Source of the DNA: Dendrocalamus latiflorus
Lineage: Eukaryota > Streptophyta > Magnoliopsida > Poales > Poaceae
Length of the DNA stretch: 64,000 nt
Assembly (NCBI GenBank): GCA_017311315.1
Contig: CM029663.1
Location: forward strand, 33,708,622-33,772,621
Reading direction: 5' to 3'
Positions 46,790-59,479 of the stretch are shown one piece after another. The notes under the pieces were generated by a model that saw only the letters and a program-made list of their open reading frames with translations, did not search any database and was not told the origin of the DNA. Numbering within the stretch: the first letter of the stretch is position 1; every line of letters begins with the position of its first letter. A program made the position numbers and the translations under genes.

Positions 46790-47970
46790 CCCTGCTGTAC
46801 TGCCCACTAACGCCGCCGTCTCACCCCGAGCCCGTTGCCCTCCTCCTCCCCCCGACTCTGACAGCACTCCTCACCCGAGGCTGTCGCCCTCCTCCCCCGA
46901 CTCCGGCGGCACTCCTCGCCCAAGATCATCGCCCTCCTCCTCCTCCCCCAACTCCGACGGCTTCCTCCCCGAGGCATTTGCCCTCCTCCTCCTTCCGAGC
47001 CCGTCGTCGCCTCCCCGACGCCATTGCCACCTCCCCAAACCCGTCGCCGCCTTCCCTGACTCTGGTGGTCCTCTTCGTAAGTGCTAGCACTAGAGAGACT
47101 TTGCATAATAGAATGTGGGCTTTGTGAATGCTCGATGAGGATAACTTGTCAGATTGAGATCACTGTGACTAATGAGAGAGTGTTCTGCTAGTATTGATTT
47201 ATCATTACTTATTTCTTAGTTCAGTTAAGTATAAATCACTGCTGTTCTGGATTGAATATTGTTACATTCAGTTATTACTGCTATTACTACCGTAGCACAT
47301 CTCTGGTGTTTGTTTCTGTTCTTGCTGTAGCACTATTGTTGATATTGCAATAGTTATTCTTCATTCTATCGTGTGCTTAAAATCTAGTAGTTGATTCTAT
47401 TACTTTACTGAGGTAATTTTAGAGTATCAAACTAGAGAATACTGAGGAGTTAGTCCTTTTGATATATGATCTGTTGACAAGGGTGAGAAGGCCAGGTTTT
47501 AAGCAACTCCTCAAATTGAGAGCAAAACTCACTTCTTAATCTGTGCATTATGTTAATTACAAATGCTCATGCTTGTGCTCAGTTTAGCATATTGTCCTTT
47601 GGCTTGATTACAATGTTCATGTTGAGAGATAATTATTTGATCTCTATGTTATTATCATGCCTTTGGGTATATGCTTTGCTATATATGCGCTTGGTTTTCT
47701 GGATTGTTGTAATTAATGTGGTTTTAGCATGAATTTAGATTTAATTCTAGTAAAATATAATTGTTTTAAAGAATAATTCTACCAGCATTTAAATGACAAA
47801 ATCAATATATAGATATGTAAATTATCCCAAGTCATTTAAATAGTATATTATGCTTAGAACATAGAACATCTGGGATATCAAACTGAACCCACAAAATCTC
47901 TTTACAATATCTTCCAATACTAGAACTAAGCAGATTAATTAAAATTTTACATAAATATGTGATCATATTT
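46790..47970. other. CACTA internal spacer, no gene supported
   Basis: A C-rich block (46800-47070) with proline-rich open frames of low complexity leads into AT-rich DNA. The C-rich block may be captured host sequence. No domain is visible. Confidence 0.5.
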
Positions 47971-49474
47971 TAAGTTCACCAAGAATTGGATCAAGAATTA
48001 ATCACTTCTATTATCTTTTGAAGACGTTGTTCGCTCATTCTTTGACATCATCGCTGGATACATGTGATGCACCATCCTATGAAAAATCCTGAAAAAAAGA
48101 GAACTATTGAAAAGGCTCGAGGACCGATTTACCATCACTAATGTCGATGCGTCTGGGACCCCTCTCAATCCTCGCCGAGTAGTATCCGCATTCCGAAGAA
48201 TAGTTGGAATAGTTACACAGGAACGGATTGAGATCACATTCGTTTTGTGGAAGAAGGTGACCGAAGATCAGAAAAGTCAGCTGCTGAAGGATGCTTTTCA
48301 ATCATTCGAGATCCCGGAAGAACACCAAGCCTCCGTGCGACGGCATATGTTGCTAGCGACGTGCAAAGCGTAGAAGAACTTCAAGAGCCTGCTTGTCAAG
48401 CAATACGTGGAGAAGGATCTGACACCCTTAGACAAGTATCTATTCCTGGAACCGCAATGGCAAAAGTTTGTGATGATGAAGATGACAGATAATTTTAGGA
48501 GTAAAAGTGCAGTGTATAGGGCCCTCCAGGCAAAAAAAACACGCACCTCTACAGACTCGGTACCACTAGGTATGCGGGTAAAATCCTACAATGGAGGTAG
48601 GAGGATGATCAGGCAATTTTGCGGGAGACCTTCCTGCCATTTGCTAAGATCCTTGATGAGCATGTCCAAAACTGGATAAGAGTGAGGTCATTTACTGTGT
48701 TGTCGGGGGCCATGTCCTTTCGAAACCTTGCAGACGAGGAAGTGTCCCACCTCCTGGAAGCGCTAAGTGTAGAATCTTCCCAAGGCTCATTTGAGCCAAT
48801 TAGGAAGAGATATTTACTCTCAGTGGCCCTGGGAAATAAAGAGCACCCGGGTTGTATAAGAGGCCTTAGTCTTTATATTTCTTGGAAATATGGCTTCCTA
48901 GAGGATTCTGAAACATACCGAAGTAAGAAGAGAGCCAAAGACGATCGCAAGGCACAGCTACGAGAGGACATTATGGCAAAAATCATAGATGAGATGCAAA
49001 GGTGTAGGGAAAATTAGCAGAAAGGCCCACCGCTCTTGTGTTAGGTAGCCCCCCAATCGTGAGAGTAGTTGCGCATCCAACCTTACCTCGGAAAGCGACC
49101 ACCAATTTCTTGTCGATGAGACCCTGGTAATAATTATTATCTCTAAAATGCTCGGTCCATTGATAGGCCTGTTGGAGTAGCTAATTTTGTATCGTTGTGT
49201 AGGTGGCTACAAAGTGTAAGGTCCAAGTGAGATATACCTCTGTTGCACTATGCTCTGCTTGGGGCCAAGCGTATCCATCTAGGCCTGAGGCCTTGGTGCA
49301 TGGTGTATCTCTAGCACCAGGTTTCATAAAAGTGAATGTGGACGGTGTTCATGTAAATTTCGAGGTCATCCCGCTGCAGATGCCCCCCCAACAACAAGGT
49401 CATGACTCTAGGGCAAGCCATTAGAACATTCATCCAGTGGCCTAAGAGGGACATCTGCCTAAAGGCTCTTACAT

Positions 49475-49640
49475 CTGTGCCAAGCCCACAAGAGTTATCT
49501 ACACTAGTGTGAAGTCCACTCGAGCTATTTGCACCGGTGCCAAGTCCACGAGAGCCATCTGCACCGTGCTAAGTCCACTCGAGCTACCTATACCGGTGCC
49601 AAGTCCACATGAGCTATCTGCACTGGTGCCAATTCCATAG
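49475..49640 (+). repeat. 30-bp minisatellite inside the second CACTA ORF
   Basis: About five to six units like GTGCCAAGTCCACTCGAGCT plus ATCTGCACCG, near a 30-base period. The period is a multiple of three, so in frame it gives repeated ten-residue peptides such as AKSTRAICTG. Confidence 0.9.
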
Positions 49641-50142
49641 ACACGATCTGCATCAATGCTACCTACACAGAAGCTGCAAGGGTGCAGTGCATCTACAACT
49701 CGTGCCCAATCGACTACCATGTTGTCGACCTACAGCTGAGGCGGCAAGGTCTAACCAAAGAAGACAGATGATGAGATCCCCTACTTGCCGTTGGCCCAAA
49801 AATTCATGCTAGGCGAGCCATTGGTCATCTCGAAAGAGTACCTCCTAATTCCAGGACTATCTTGCCAGAGATTGCATATGTGTTACATGGAACAGGCCAA
49901 CAAGCCGAAGGAACAACGGCGCTCGGGTGTCAACGTCAAGTTTATGCCACATCATTTGCAGCACAATATTCATTATTGTATCTTCATAGTGACCTTCGAG
50001 AACTTATTCTTTCTTTTCACACTCAACACCCTCGACGCCTCACTCATTCGATGCTGGACACTATAGTATGTACAATCACGATCTACGTTTATGTAATGTC
50101 AATAATATCATATATAACTCATTGCTATTCTGTGTATGTGTC

Positions 50143-50171
50143 CATATACATACATACATACATACATACAT
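50143..50171. repeat. (TACA)n microsatellite
   Basis: About seven units of ACAT/TACA run immediately before the last frame of the second CACTA ORF. Confidence 0.85.
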
Positions 50172-50464
50172 GGTGAGTGAAGTTAGATTAACGAAATCAC
50201 CAGTTGGTTTTCTCGACCCATACTTGGTCTTCATGGATATCATCAAGGAGGATGCATCCTTTCTCGAGAATTACATTACGAAGGTATTGGAGGGTCATCG
50301 TGACAAGGAATTCATACTTATGCGCTACAACTAGGGGTATGTGCTACACTAGTGGCTATATTCGTTGATTTGTATTTTATAAGCAACACAAACTTATGTT
50401 TAATGACCATGACATACCTATGTAGGCTCCACTAGATTCTAATTGTAATCACTACTACAGAAAA

Positions 50465-50756
50465 AGATCATCACAGACGGTTCGAAAACGTCATCACAGA
50501 CGGTTTTGTGAGCCGTCTGTATTTATGGGTCAGTGATAATCGAAGTTCATCACAGACGGTTTTCGAACCGTCTGTGATTATGGGCTATCACAGACGGTTT
50601 TTGAGTAAAAACCGTCTGTGATAGCTGATAATCCCAGACGGTTTTTAGTTAAAACCCGTCTGTGATACTGATTATCACAGACGGTTTTTGATTAAAAACC
50701 GTCTGTGATTATCAGCTATCACAGACGGTTTTTGAGTAAAAACCGTCTGTGATATT
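50465..50756. repeat. CACTA subterminal palindromic repeats
   Basis: Seven units of the form ATCACAGACGGTTTTT, each paired with AAAAACCGTCTGTGAT after a 3-6-base spacer. Each unit is therefore a 35-40-base hairpin, and they are spaced by about 5-10 bases. Confidence 0.92.
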
Positions 50757-51520
50757 CCCTTCGACCCATACATATATTTATCTTATTGGCTAGCCTCAGG
50801 AATGCTAGCCATGCCCTCTGAAACAAGCAGATAATCACAGACAAAAAATATACAATTCACACATCTCATTTGCTTTCAGATACATTTCACAGACATAAAA
50901 CATCCAATTGACATGGCACTTCATTTCACAAACATAAAGCATGCATCCATTTCGCAAATCGATTAATTGAATTGAAATGAAATATCCATTAACAAATGCA
51001 CAGTTACAAAAGATCTACACTGCATTTACACTTAGTGATAAGACCAATAAGAAATCATGGTGCGCAGTGGAACCGTCCTCCTGGCTTTATGACTTGAGTC
51101 AGCAAAAAGTACGCCAACTCTCCTTGAATCCCTCCAAAATCAGACTATTTCAATGCAGTTGACGGGATGGACACAGCCTGTCGATAGGAATATCAATGTG
51201 CATATATATGTAACGTGATAAGTATGAAGTAATTATGGGAAGAGTGACAAACCTTGCGATTGGTGAGCCTCGAGGAATCGAGGAGTAGTTCCATATGTTG
51301 GCAAACGTAGTATCCACATGTGTTGCCCGGCTGCTGCTGGTGGCACTGCAAAAATGGGAAGACAAGAGAGGAGTAGAGGGGAGGGGGAGAAGGGAGGGGG
51401 TGATATGGACATAGAGAGGGGGTGATGTGTCTATCTTACCAATGTACCAATGTATCAAGTCCTTCTTTTTCCCGCAAAATTCAAGTCAATTTTATTACAA
51501 AAGTGCAAAAAAAAGACATT

Positions 51521-51774
51521 CCAGATTCTTCGGTGAGCAGCCAACATAGCCGACTTCTTCGGTGAGCGACTATCCATCTGCTTCTTCTCACTCCTTTTCT
51601 TCATCTCTGGTCTCTGGATCACGTACGCCAGTAGCGATGATTCATCTAACTGAATCATCGCTACTGGCGTACGTAATCCAGAGATCAGAGATGAATAGAA
51701 GGAGTGGGAAGAAGCAGATGGATAGTCGCTCACCGAAGAAGTCGGCTATATCGGCTGCTCACCGAAGAATCTGG
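51521..51774. repeat. Long near-perfect hairpin 1
   Basis: The arms 51521-51649 and 51655-51774 are about 120 bases each and nearly complementary, around a 5-6-base loop (TCTAAC). The centre reads GATGATTCATC / GAATCATC, and both ends carry CCAGATTCTTCGGTGAGCAG or its complement. The same peptide is readable from both strands, as expected of a palindrome. Confidence 0.93.
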
Positions 51775-52023
51775 AAATTTCTTTTTTTTGAACTTCTGTA
51801 CTAAAATTTCCTTGAATTTTGTAATACTATTACTACAAGGTCTCTAAACAAAGTGCCTATCCTAGCACCTACTTTAGTTGCTAATACTATAAACCAAATA
51901 GCAAAGTCCCTAAACAAAGGTCTATGAAGCAAATGACACAAACTAGTGTATCTGGTTCATTGAACGGGAACACTATAGTATGTCACTTACTTCATTTGCT
52001 GTTTTTTGTCTAGATACATGGAG

Positions 52024-52327
52024 CATTTGGGTGGAAAGATCAACTGTTTCGTCAGGCGCATGACTGCCAATTCGAAGCATAGCATAGCATCCGAGGCACA
52101 TCCGAGGCCTGCTGCTGTGTCTTGAGGAATGCCAAGAGCTGGTATTCAGATGGGTTATGAGAATAAGATTCATAATTTATAGTTTGAGGAATGCCACATC
52201 TGAAGACCAGCTCTTGGCATTCTTCAAGACACAGCTGCAGGCCTCGGATGTGCCTCGGATGCTATGCTATGCTTCAAATTGGCAGTCATGAGCCTGACGA
52301 CACAATGTATTTCTTTCCACCCAAATG
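52024..52327. repeat. Long near-perfect hairpin 2
   Basis: The arms 52024-52152 and 52197-52327 are about 130 bases each, joined by a 44-base AT-rich loop. Shared blocks are CATTTGGGTGGAAAGA, GCATAGCATAGCATCCGAGG and AATGCCAAGAGCTGG with their complements. There are only a few mismatches. Confidence 0.93.
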
Positions 52328-52379
52328 GTCAATGTATCTTTGTGCTCTCAAATTGTAGGGTTGCACATATGTACCAAAC

Positions 52380-52535
52380 ATCAAGCATCAACCCTAAACA
52401 CTAACAGTAAGCATGAAGCATCAACCCTAAATATGTACTAAACAACTAACCATAACAGTATGAAGCATCAAGCATCAACCCTAAACACTAACAGTAAGCA
52501 TGAAGCATCAACCCTAAACACTAACAGTAAGCATG
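52380..52535. repeat. ~33-bp tandem repeat (CATCAACCCTAAACACTAAC)
   Basis: Units containing GCATCAACCCTAAACACT and AACAGTAAGCATGAA recur about four to five times, one of them diverged (near 52425-52455). Confidence 0.85.
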
Positions 52536-52574
52536 AAGCTCGGGGAGGGATTTGATGACCTTAGGGTTTTGGTG

Positions 52575-52860
52575 ACCTTAGGGACGCAGGAGGAGGAGGC
52601 GGCGACGACGACGGAGGAGGAGGAGGAGGCGACGGGCTCAGGGAGGCGGCGACGGAGGAGGAGGAGGCTGCGGCGGCGTCTTCGTCCGGGGAGGCGGCGG
52701 CGACGGAGGAGGAGGAGGAGGCGACGGGCTCGGGGAGGCGGCGACGGAGGAGGAGGAGGCTGCGGCGACGTCTTCGTCCGGGGAGGCAGCCGGCGAGGGC
52801 TGGGGGAGGCAGCCGGCGAGGGCTCGGGGAGGCGGCGGCGACGACGGGCTCGGGATTTAG
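52575..52860. repeat. GGAGGCGGCGACGG-rich tandem block
   Basis: Repeats of GGCGACGGAGGAGGAGGAGG and GCGGCGNCGTCTTCGTCCGGGGAGG alternate. The block CTGCGGCGRCGTCTTCGTCC occurs at about 52668 and 52760. All frames are open by composition, so no protein is called. Confidence 0.75.
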
Positions 52861-52949
52861 ATCTAATCGAATAACTGCAGCAGTGACTAGATCTGGATCG
52901 AAATGAAGACAGATGCGGTCTGAGCAGCGCAATAAATGCCTTAGTCATT

Positions 52950-53100
52950 ATCAACGGTTTTTAACTAAAAACCGTCTGTGATAATGTTATCACAGACGGT
53001 TTTTAATAAAAAACCGTCTGTGATACAATTATCACAGACGGTTTTTTATAAAAAACCGTCTGTGATAAGCGGTTTTTTATAAAAAACCGTCTGTGATAAG
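52950..53100. repeat. Internal CACTA subterminal-type repeats
   Basis: Four palindromic ACAGACGGTTTTT...AAAAACCGTCTGTG units. They lie just upstream of the 184-codon frame and mirror those at both ends of the element. Confidence 0.85.
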
Positions 53101-53299
53101 CTTCATACCAGAATGCTTCACGCGTGTTTCGATGCCAGAACGCTTCGTGTTTCGATCATCTAATTAACGTCTCTCGATCATTATACGAAGCATCTATATC
53201 ATTAATGTTTGGGTATACGAACCGTTTGTGCTAAAGGTTAAATATGCGCTCCTAATTCAGGTCTCTTCTACGTACGTACAATACAATATACAATACAAC

Positions 53300-53854
53300 A
53301 TGGCTTCTACTACTGTTCTTGTGATCATCTCCTTCCTCTCATCTGTTCATCACGAATTGTTCGGCCGGAACCTTACACAGGCGGCCAGCAATTTGCATCT
53401 GGAGCAGCTTCTCCGCACCCGCCCTGCTCTCCTTCCCCGACTTTCTTGCATCCGTCAGCTTGACCTGATCCTCCGCCGTCGACGGAGGCGTCTCGCTGCC
53501 GCTCAAGAAAGGGAAACAGCCCTCACCCTGGTTCTTCTCCACAATGTGCGCAATGCGGAAGAAGCTCTACACGCATTGCAGAGACTGATGGATAGCCTTG
53601 CCGATCAAGCAGAAACGGCAGATTCTGAGGAATCTTTTCATGCTATCCTCTACGACATTATGGATGCTGCTGATCATTTGCCCAGGCTGCAGGAGGAAGT
53701 GCTGAGGACAAGGGCAATCTTAACGGCGTTCAAGAATTTAGCGGCTGATCCTCCAAGTCCCCAAGTTGAAGAAGAAGCTTACGAAGCCCAAAAGAATACA
53801 ATCTGGGAAACTCTTTACCTGTGCGACTTTTGTAATAAATTTGCCTCTAATTGA
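53300..53854 (+). CDS. Hypothetical 184-residue protein carried by CACTA element
   Basis: An uninterrupted frame starting MASTTVLVIISF at 53300 and ending at TGA 53852-53854; a longer start at 53228 is possible. I prefer the internal ATG because it follows an A-rich leader and opens a hydrophobic stretch (residues 4-12). The N-terminal part is followed by an Arg-rich segment (LDLILRRRRRRLAAAQERE) and then a Leu/Glu/Ala-rich helical region, likely coiled coil (EEALHALQRLMDSLADQAE and MDAADHLPRLQEEVLR). No family is recognised. Balanced composition and the lack of stops, in an element whose other coding DNA is decayed, suggest recent or maintained coding. It lies between two subterminal arrays. 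It could be a captured host gene or a plant-specific element protein. Confidence 0.55.
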   Translation: MASTTVLVIISFLSSVHHELFGRNLTQAASNLHLEQLLRTRPALLPRLSCIRQLDLILRRRRRRLAAAQERETALTLVLLHNVRNAEEALHALQRLMDSLADQAETADSEESFHAILYDIMDAADHLPRLQEEVLRTRAILTAFKNLAADPPSPQVEEEAYEAQKNTIWETLYLCDFCNKFASN

Positions 53855-53974
53855 AATTAATAAATTTGCCTTTAATTTGTGATCTCTTGTCTCAGTAGTT
53901 CTGTAGTTAAGTTATTAGAAGCAATGTGTACTTATATATTAACCTCTGATCTAGAATATGACAGACAAAGGGAC

Positions 53975-54245
53975 ATCACAGCCGGTTTTTGTGAAAAACC
54001 GTCTGTGAACATTCCCAGACGGTTCTTAACAACAACCGGCTGTGATAGTCGACACAACACAGACGGTTTGTAATAAAAAACCGTCTGTGATAATCCCAGA
54101 TTATCACAGACGGTTCAGCAGTAAGAACCGTCTGTGATACTCCTTTTTCCCGCCACAAATACCACAGACGGCCTCCAAATTACAACCGTCTGTAATAGTG
54201 CTCATCAGAGACAGTTTGACAAAACCGTCTGTGATGAGGCGTCTA
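53975..54245. repeat. CACTA right subterminal repeats
   Basis: Six palindromic pairs of CACAGACGG(T/C)TT... and ...AACCGTCTGTGA run up to the terminal TIR at 54268. Several are imperfect (CAGCCGGTTTTTG, ACCGGCTGTGA). Confidence 0.88.
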
Positions 54246-54268
54246 CTATTAGGCTTTCTGTAGTAGTG

Positions 54269-56640
<2,372 letters not shown>

Positions 56641-56649
56641 CCAACTTTG

Positions 56650-57240
56650 TATCTATATTTTTCATATTCAGCCAGTATGGAAAATCTCGAGGGGCACTGA
56701 GATTTCCAAAGCCACCGGTTATCTGAACCTAATCGAGTCCACACACTGTGCTGCTAGCTCCCCTCACTCTCTCCCAAATATGTATATCCCTTGCCAATTG
56801 CCATCGTTCAACTCCTATTGGAAAGACACCTGGAAATGGACTAAATGTTGTCGTTTTCAATTAGAAAAAAATTACTTGAAAACAAAAGAAAATCTTACTC
56901 ATCTTTCTGGAGAAAAATCCTGAATTTTCCTTCAAACCTGCATTATTCGAGGAATTTACTAAATGAACATCATAACTTCCAAGACAGCTAGAAACTCATG
57001 AAACGAAATGGATAGCATGAAATTTTTTTTTCTTAGATTCAAGTAGTATAGAAAATCTAGGGATACCAAGATTTTCAAAAACCACCGGTTATCTAAACCC
57101 TGATAAAAGTCCAGCCGCTCTGCTGCTAGCCTGCTAGCTTGCTCATCATCTCTCCCAAATATGTATATCCTCGCCAACTGCCATCTATCAACTCCTATTG
57201 GGGAAAAAACACTTGGAAATGGACCAAATGGTGTCATTTT
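56650..57240. repeat. Diverged direct duplication of a ~200-bp block
   Basis: The block near 56670-56850 (ACCACCGGTTATCT-like, CTCTCCCAAATATGTATATCC, CAACTCCTATTGG, GGAAATGGA) recurs near 57045-57235. A second block (TGGAGAAAAATCCTGAA, CTTCAAACCTGCATTAT) at 56905-56960 recurs at 58640-58690. The region was therefore duplicated as A-B-A-B before the hAT-type element at 57251-58596 entered the second copy. Confidence 0.85.
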
Positions 57241-57250
57241 TAATTGGAAA

Positions 57251-58596
57251 CAGCGGCGAATCCACCGTGGGTGCTCGAGCACCCCCTCCTCCAGTCGTGG
57301 TTGAAAAAGACCCGGCCGGTTGGCCAGCCCGGAGGGTGAAGAACCGGAGGCAGGAGGTCGGAGGATGAAGAAGAGCCGGCAGCCGGAGTGAGTCGGCACT
57401 GAGGCCCAGTCGGTGGCTTAAAGCCCAGCGCCCTAGCCGGCCCAAATCAGTGGCAAATACTGACCCAAAACCACAAGACAACAGAACAGTACATTAGGTC
57501 ACGAGGAATGGAGGAAGATGAACAGGCGCGCCGATGCTGAACAGTAGATAAGGTCACGGTCTCACCTCTCACGGCGACGGCGTCACGAGTCGCGGAGTCG
57601 GCAGTCCGCAGCCCAGCGCGGCAAAGGGGGAGCTGGGAAGGGGGAGGCGATCGCCGGTCGGTAGCTTGGCGCGGAGCCGCGGAGGGGGAGGCTGGGGCCG
57701 GGGGTGGTCAGCGGCCCGACATGGAGGGCGGCTCGACGCGGAGGCGGAGGGCGGAGGGTGGAGGCGCGAAGCAGAGAGGCCAAGGGGAGGTGATCGGCCA
57801 CTCAGTGGGGCTAGCGAGGCCGAGCGGGAGCAGCGGAGCGGAGCGGCGGTCGGTGGATGAGGCGACGACGCCGACGAGACGACGAAGGTATATATTCTCC
57901 ATTCGCTGGTGCCCGCTATTCCCCATTCGCTCGGTGCCCCGGTTTGCAGAAATGCCGAATGAATCAATGAAGTGTGTGGTGACTAGTAATTGGTAAAGCA
58001 GCTCATCGTCTGCCCGTCGTCTCGTCAGGTCGTCTGCCAGAGCCCAAGTGCGGATTGCCCAACTGCCCGCCCAGCATCCGTGATACCATGTCAGCGTGTG
58101 TGTGTCTCCGTGAGGCATGTCGCCGTGTTTGCAGTCGCCAATCGGCGTGAGTGCGTGTGCGTCTCAGCGTCTGTGCGTCACCGCATGGCGCGTGCGGGTA
58201 CTAAGGAGTACTGGAGTAAGTACTAACTGGTTATTATTTAATTGATGTAAATTATTGTTTAATCCATACTTAGTGGTATGTTTTCATTTCATTTTTAATG
58301 TTTATGGACATTCACAATTTAATATTGTATCACTATATTTGATATTTCTTATCTGCAGATCGGTACTCACATATTTATGAACATTTGGAGCACATTATCC
58401 ATTAACAAGGTACTAAATTTATTGTATTGTACATTTTCAATTTGTTTAACATTTTCAATTTGTTCTCTTCCTATTTATGTATAAATTTGATATTCTAATG
58501 GTAAAAGATTAGTAGTTGTAGCTTTTGTACATTTATATTATATTATAGCCTCAACAGTAGAGCTCCTCCTTTATTTTCATCCGAGATTCGCGACTG
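57251..58596. mobile_element. hAT-type non-autonomous element, 1.35 kb
   Basis: The ends are CAGCGGCGAATCCACC and, inverted, CAGTCGCGAATCTCGG. The 8-bp flanks ATTGGAAA (57243-57250) and ATTGAAAA (58597-58604) match at seven positions. The interior is GC-rich (57500-57890), with all frames open by composition. It then turns AT-rich, with a TTTGCAG acceptor-like word near 57945. No transposase was found. The GC-rich part may be a captured first exon. Confidence 0.83.
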
Positions 58597-59375
58597 ATTG
58601 AAAAAAAATATTGAAAATAAAAAAGTCTTGCCCATCTTGCTGGAGAAAAATCCTGAAATTTCCTTCAAACCTGCATTATTTCGAGTAATTTACTAACTGA
58701 ACACCATTAATTCCAGGACAGCTGGTTGCTCTACAGTAGAAAACTCTGTAACGAAAAATGACACAATGGAAAGCTCTAGATGCATGTGTCACTGTCACCC
58801 TGACAGCGAGTGCTACACACGATCAAGGCCGTCAACGTGCTGGTGCTACATAAGATCTCCGCTCGCTTTAGCTTAAGTTTCTGTCTTTTAATTTCTAATT
58901 TATTATTCTCTGATTTCATTTTTTTTATATTTTTGGTTTTTGGTTTTTCTGTCTTTTCTTTTTCTATTCATTTGTATTATTTGTGATAGGTTAATCTATT
59001 TTTTCTATTTTTAAATTTAATTATATCAAATAAGGCACTATCAGTTACAGTATAAAATAAATTAATTAAATATAAAATAAATTATAAGCTAATGTAAGCT
59101 AAACTGAGCCGTCCCACGATGTGGCCCTCGTCTATTCTGCACTGCTCATCTGTACGTTGGTGAGTACGAATGTTTAGCTGCTCACCACTTCACCAGTGGC
59201 CAGCTACCCTGATAGGATTTGGATAGCTCCAGTTTTAACAGTGCACCGGCACCATCACATCTAGAGTAGAAAACAGTAATAAATAATCTATTTTATCTAA
59301 TATTTATATTTAGAAAATATAAATCTGATAAGTAAAATTCATATTTGAAAATACTCATATTCATATTCGAGAATA

Positions 59376-59479
<104 letters not shown>

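Larger units (their letters stand above)
48020..50334 (+). pseudogene. CACTA second ORF (plant Ptta/En-Spm type), broken
   Basis: Plus-strand frames read GIVTQERIEITFVLWKKV, YVEKDLTPLDKYLFLEPQ, then HVQNWIRVRSFTVLSGAMSF and FEPIRKRYLLSVALGNKEHP, GLSLYISWKYGFLED. The end reads YITKVLEGHRDKEFILMRYN before a stop at 50332-50334. This order matches the accessory protein of plant CACTA elements, which binds the subterminal repeats. Stops and frame shifts interrupt it, and a 30-base minisatellite (49475-49640) has expanded in its middle. Confidence 0.7.
40175..50449 (+). mobile_element. CACTA (En/Spm-type) transposon, degenerate, 3' end uncertain
   Basis: The left end CACTACTAGAAAAGGCC starts at 40175 and is followed by subterminal ACAGACGGTTTT / ACCGTCTGTGAT repeats (40245-40515). 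Inside, on the plus strand, are a TNP2-type transposase (43274-46480) and a second degenerate coding region (48020-50334), the usual two-part CACTA layout. A solo LTR (40788-43102) has inserted between the end and the transposase. The matching right end is ambiguous. The terminus at 54268 resembles this left TIR over about 31 bases, but its flank (AAT) does not match the left flank (TTG) and fits the second element from 50450 better. Confidence 0.8.
50450..54268. mobile_element. Non-autonomous CACTA element with hairpins and an open frame
   Basis: Inverted ends start CACTACTACAGAAA at 50450 and, on the opposite strand, at 54268. The flanks are AAT (50447-50449) and AAT (54269-54271), the 3-bp duplication of CACTA elements. 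Subterminal repeats lie at 50465-50756 and 53975-54245, with an extra cluster at 52950-53100. No transposase is present. Contents are two long inverted repeats, tandem repeats and an intact 184-codon frame. It follows directly on the degenerate autonomous-type CACTA at 40175. A single long element from 40175 to 54268 is the alternative. Confidence 0.78.

Noticed and set aside
50465..50756. CRISPR-like regular repeats
   Set aside because: The units are inverted pairs with tiny spacers inside CACTA ends of a plant genome. They are subterminal transposon repeats, not a CRISPR array.
51521..52327. miR820 precursor
   Set aside because: The mature miR820 word was not found in either hairpin. Only the general CACTA-hairpin precedent applies.
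52533..52954. 113-146-codon frames on both strands in the GGA-rich block
   Set aside because: Repetitive trinucleotide composition keeps all frames open, and the products are Arg/Gly- or Pro/Ser-only runs.
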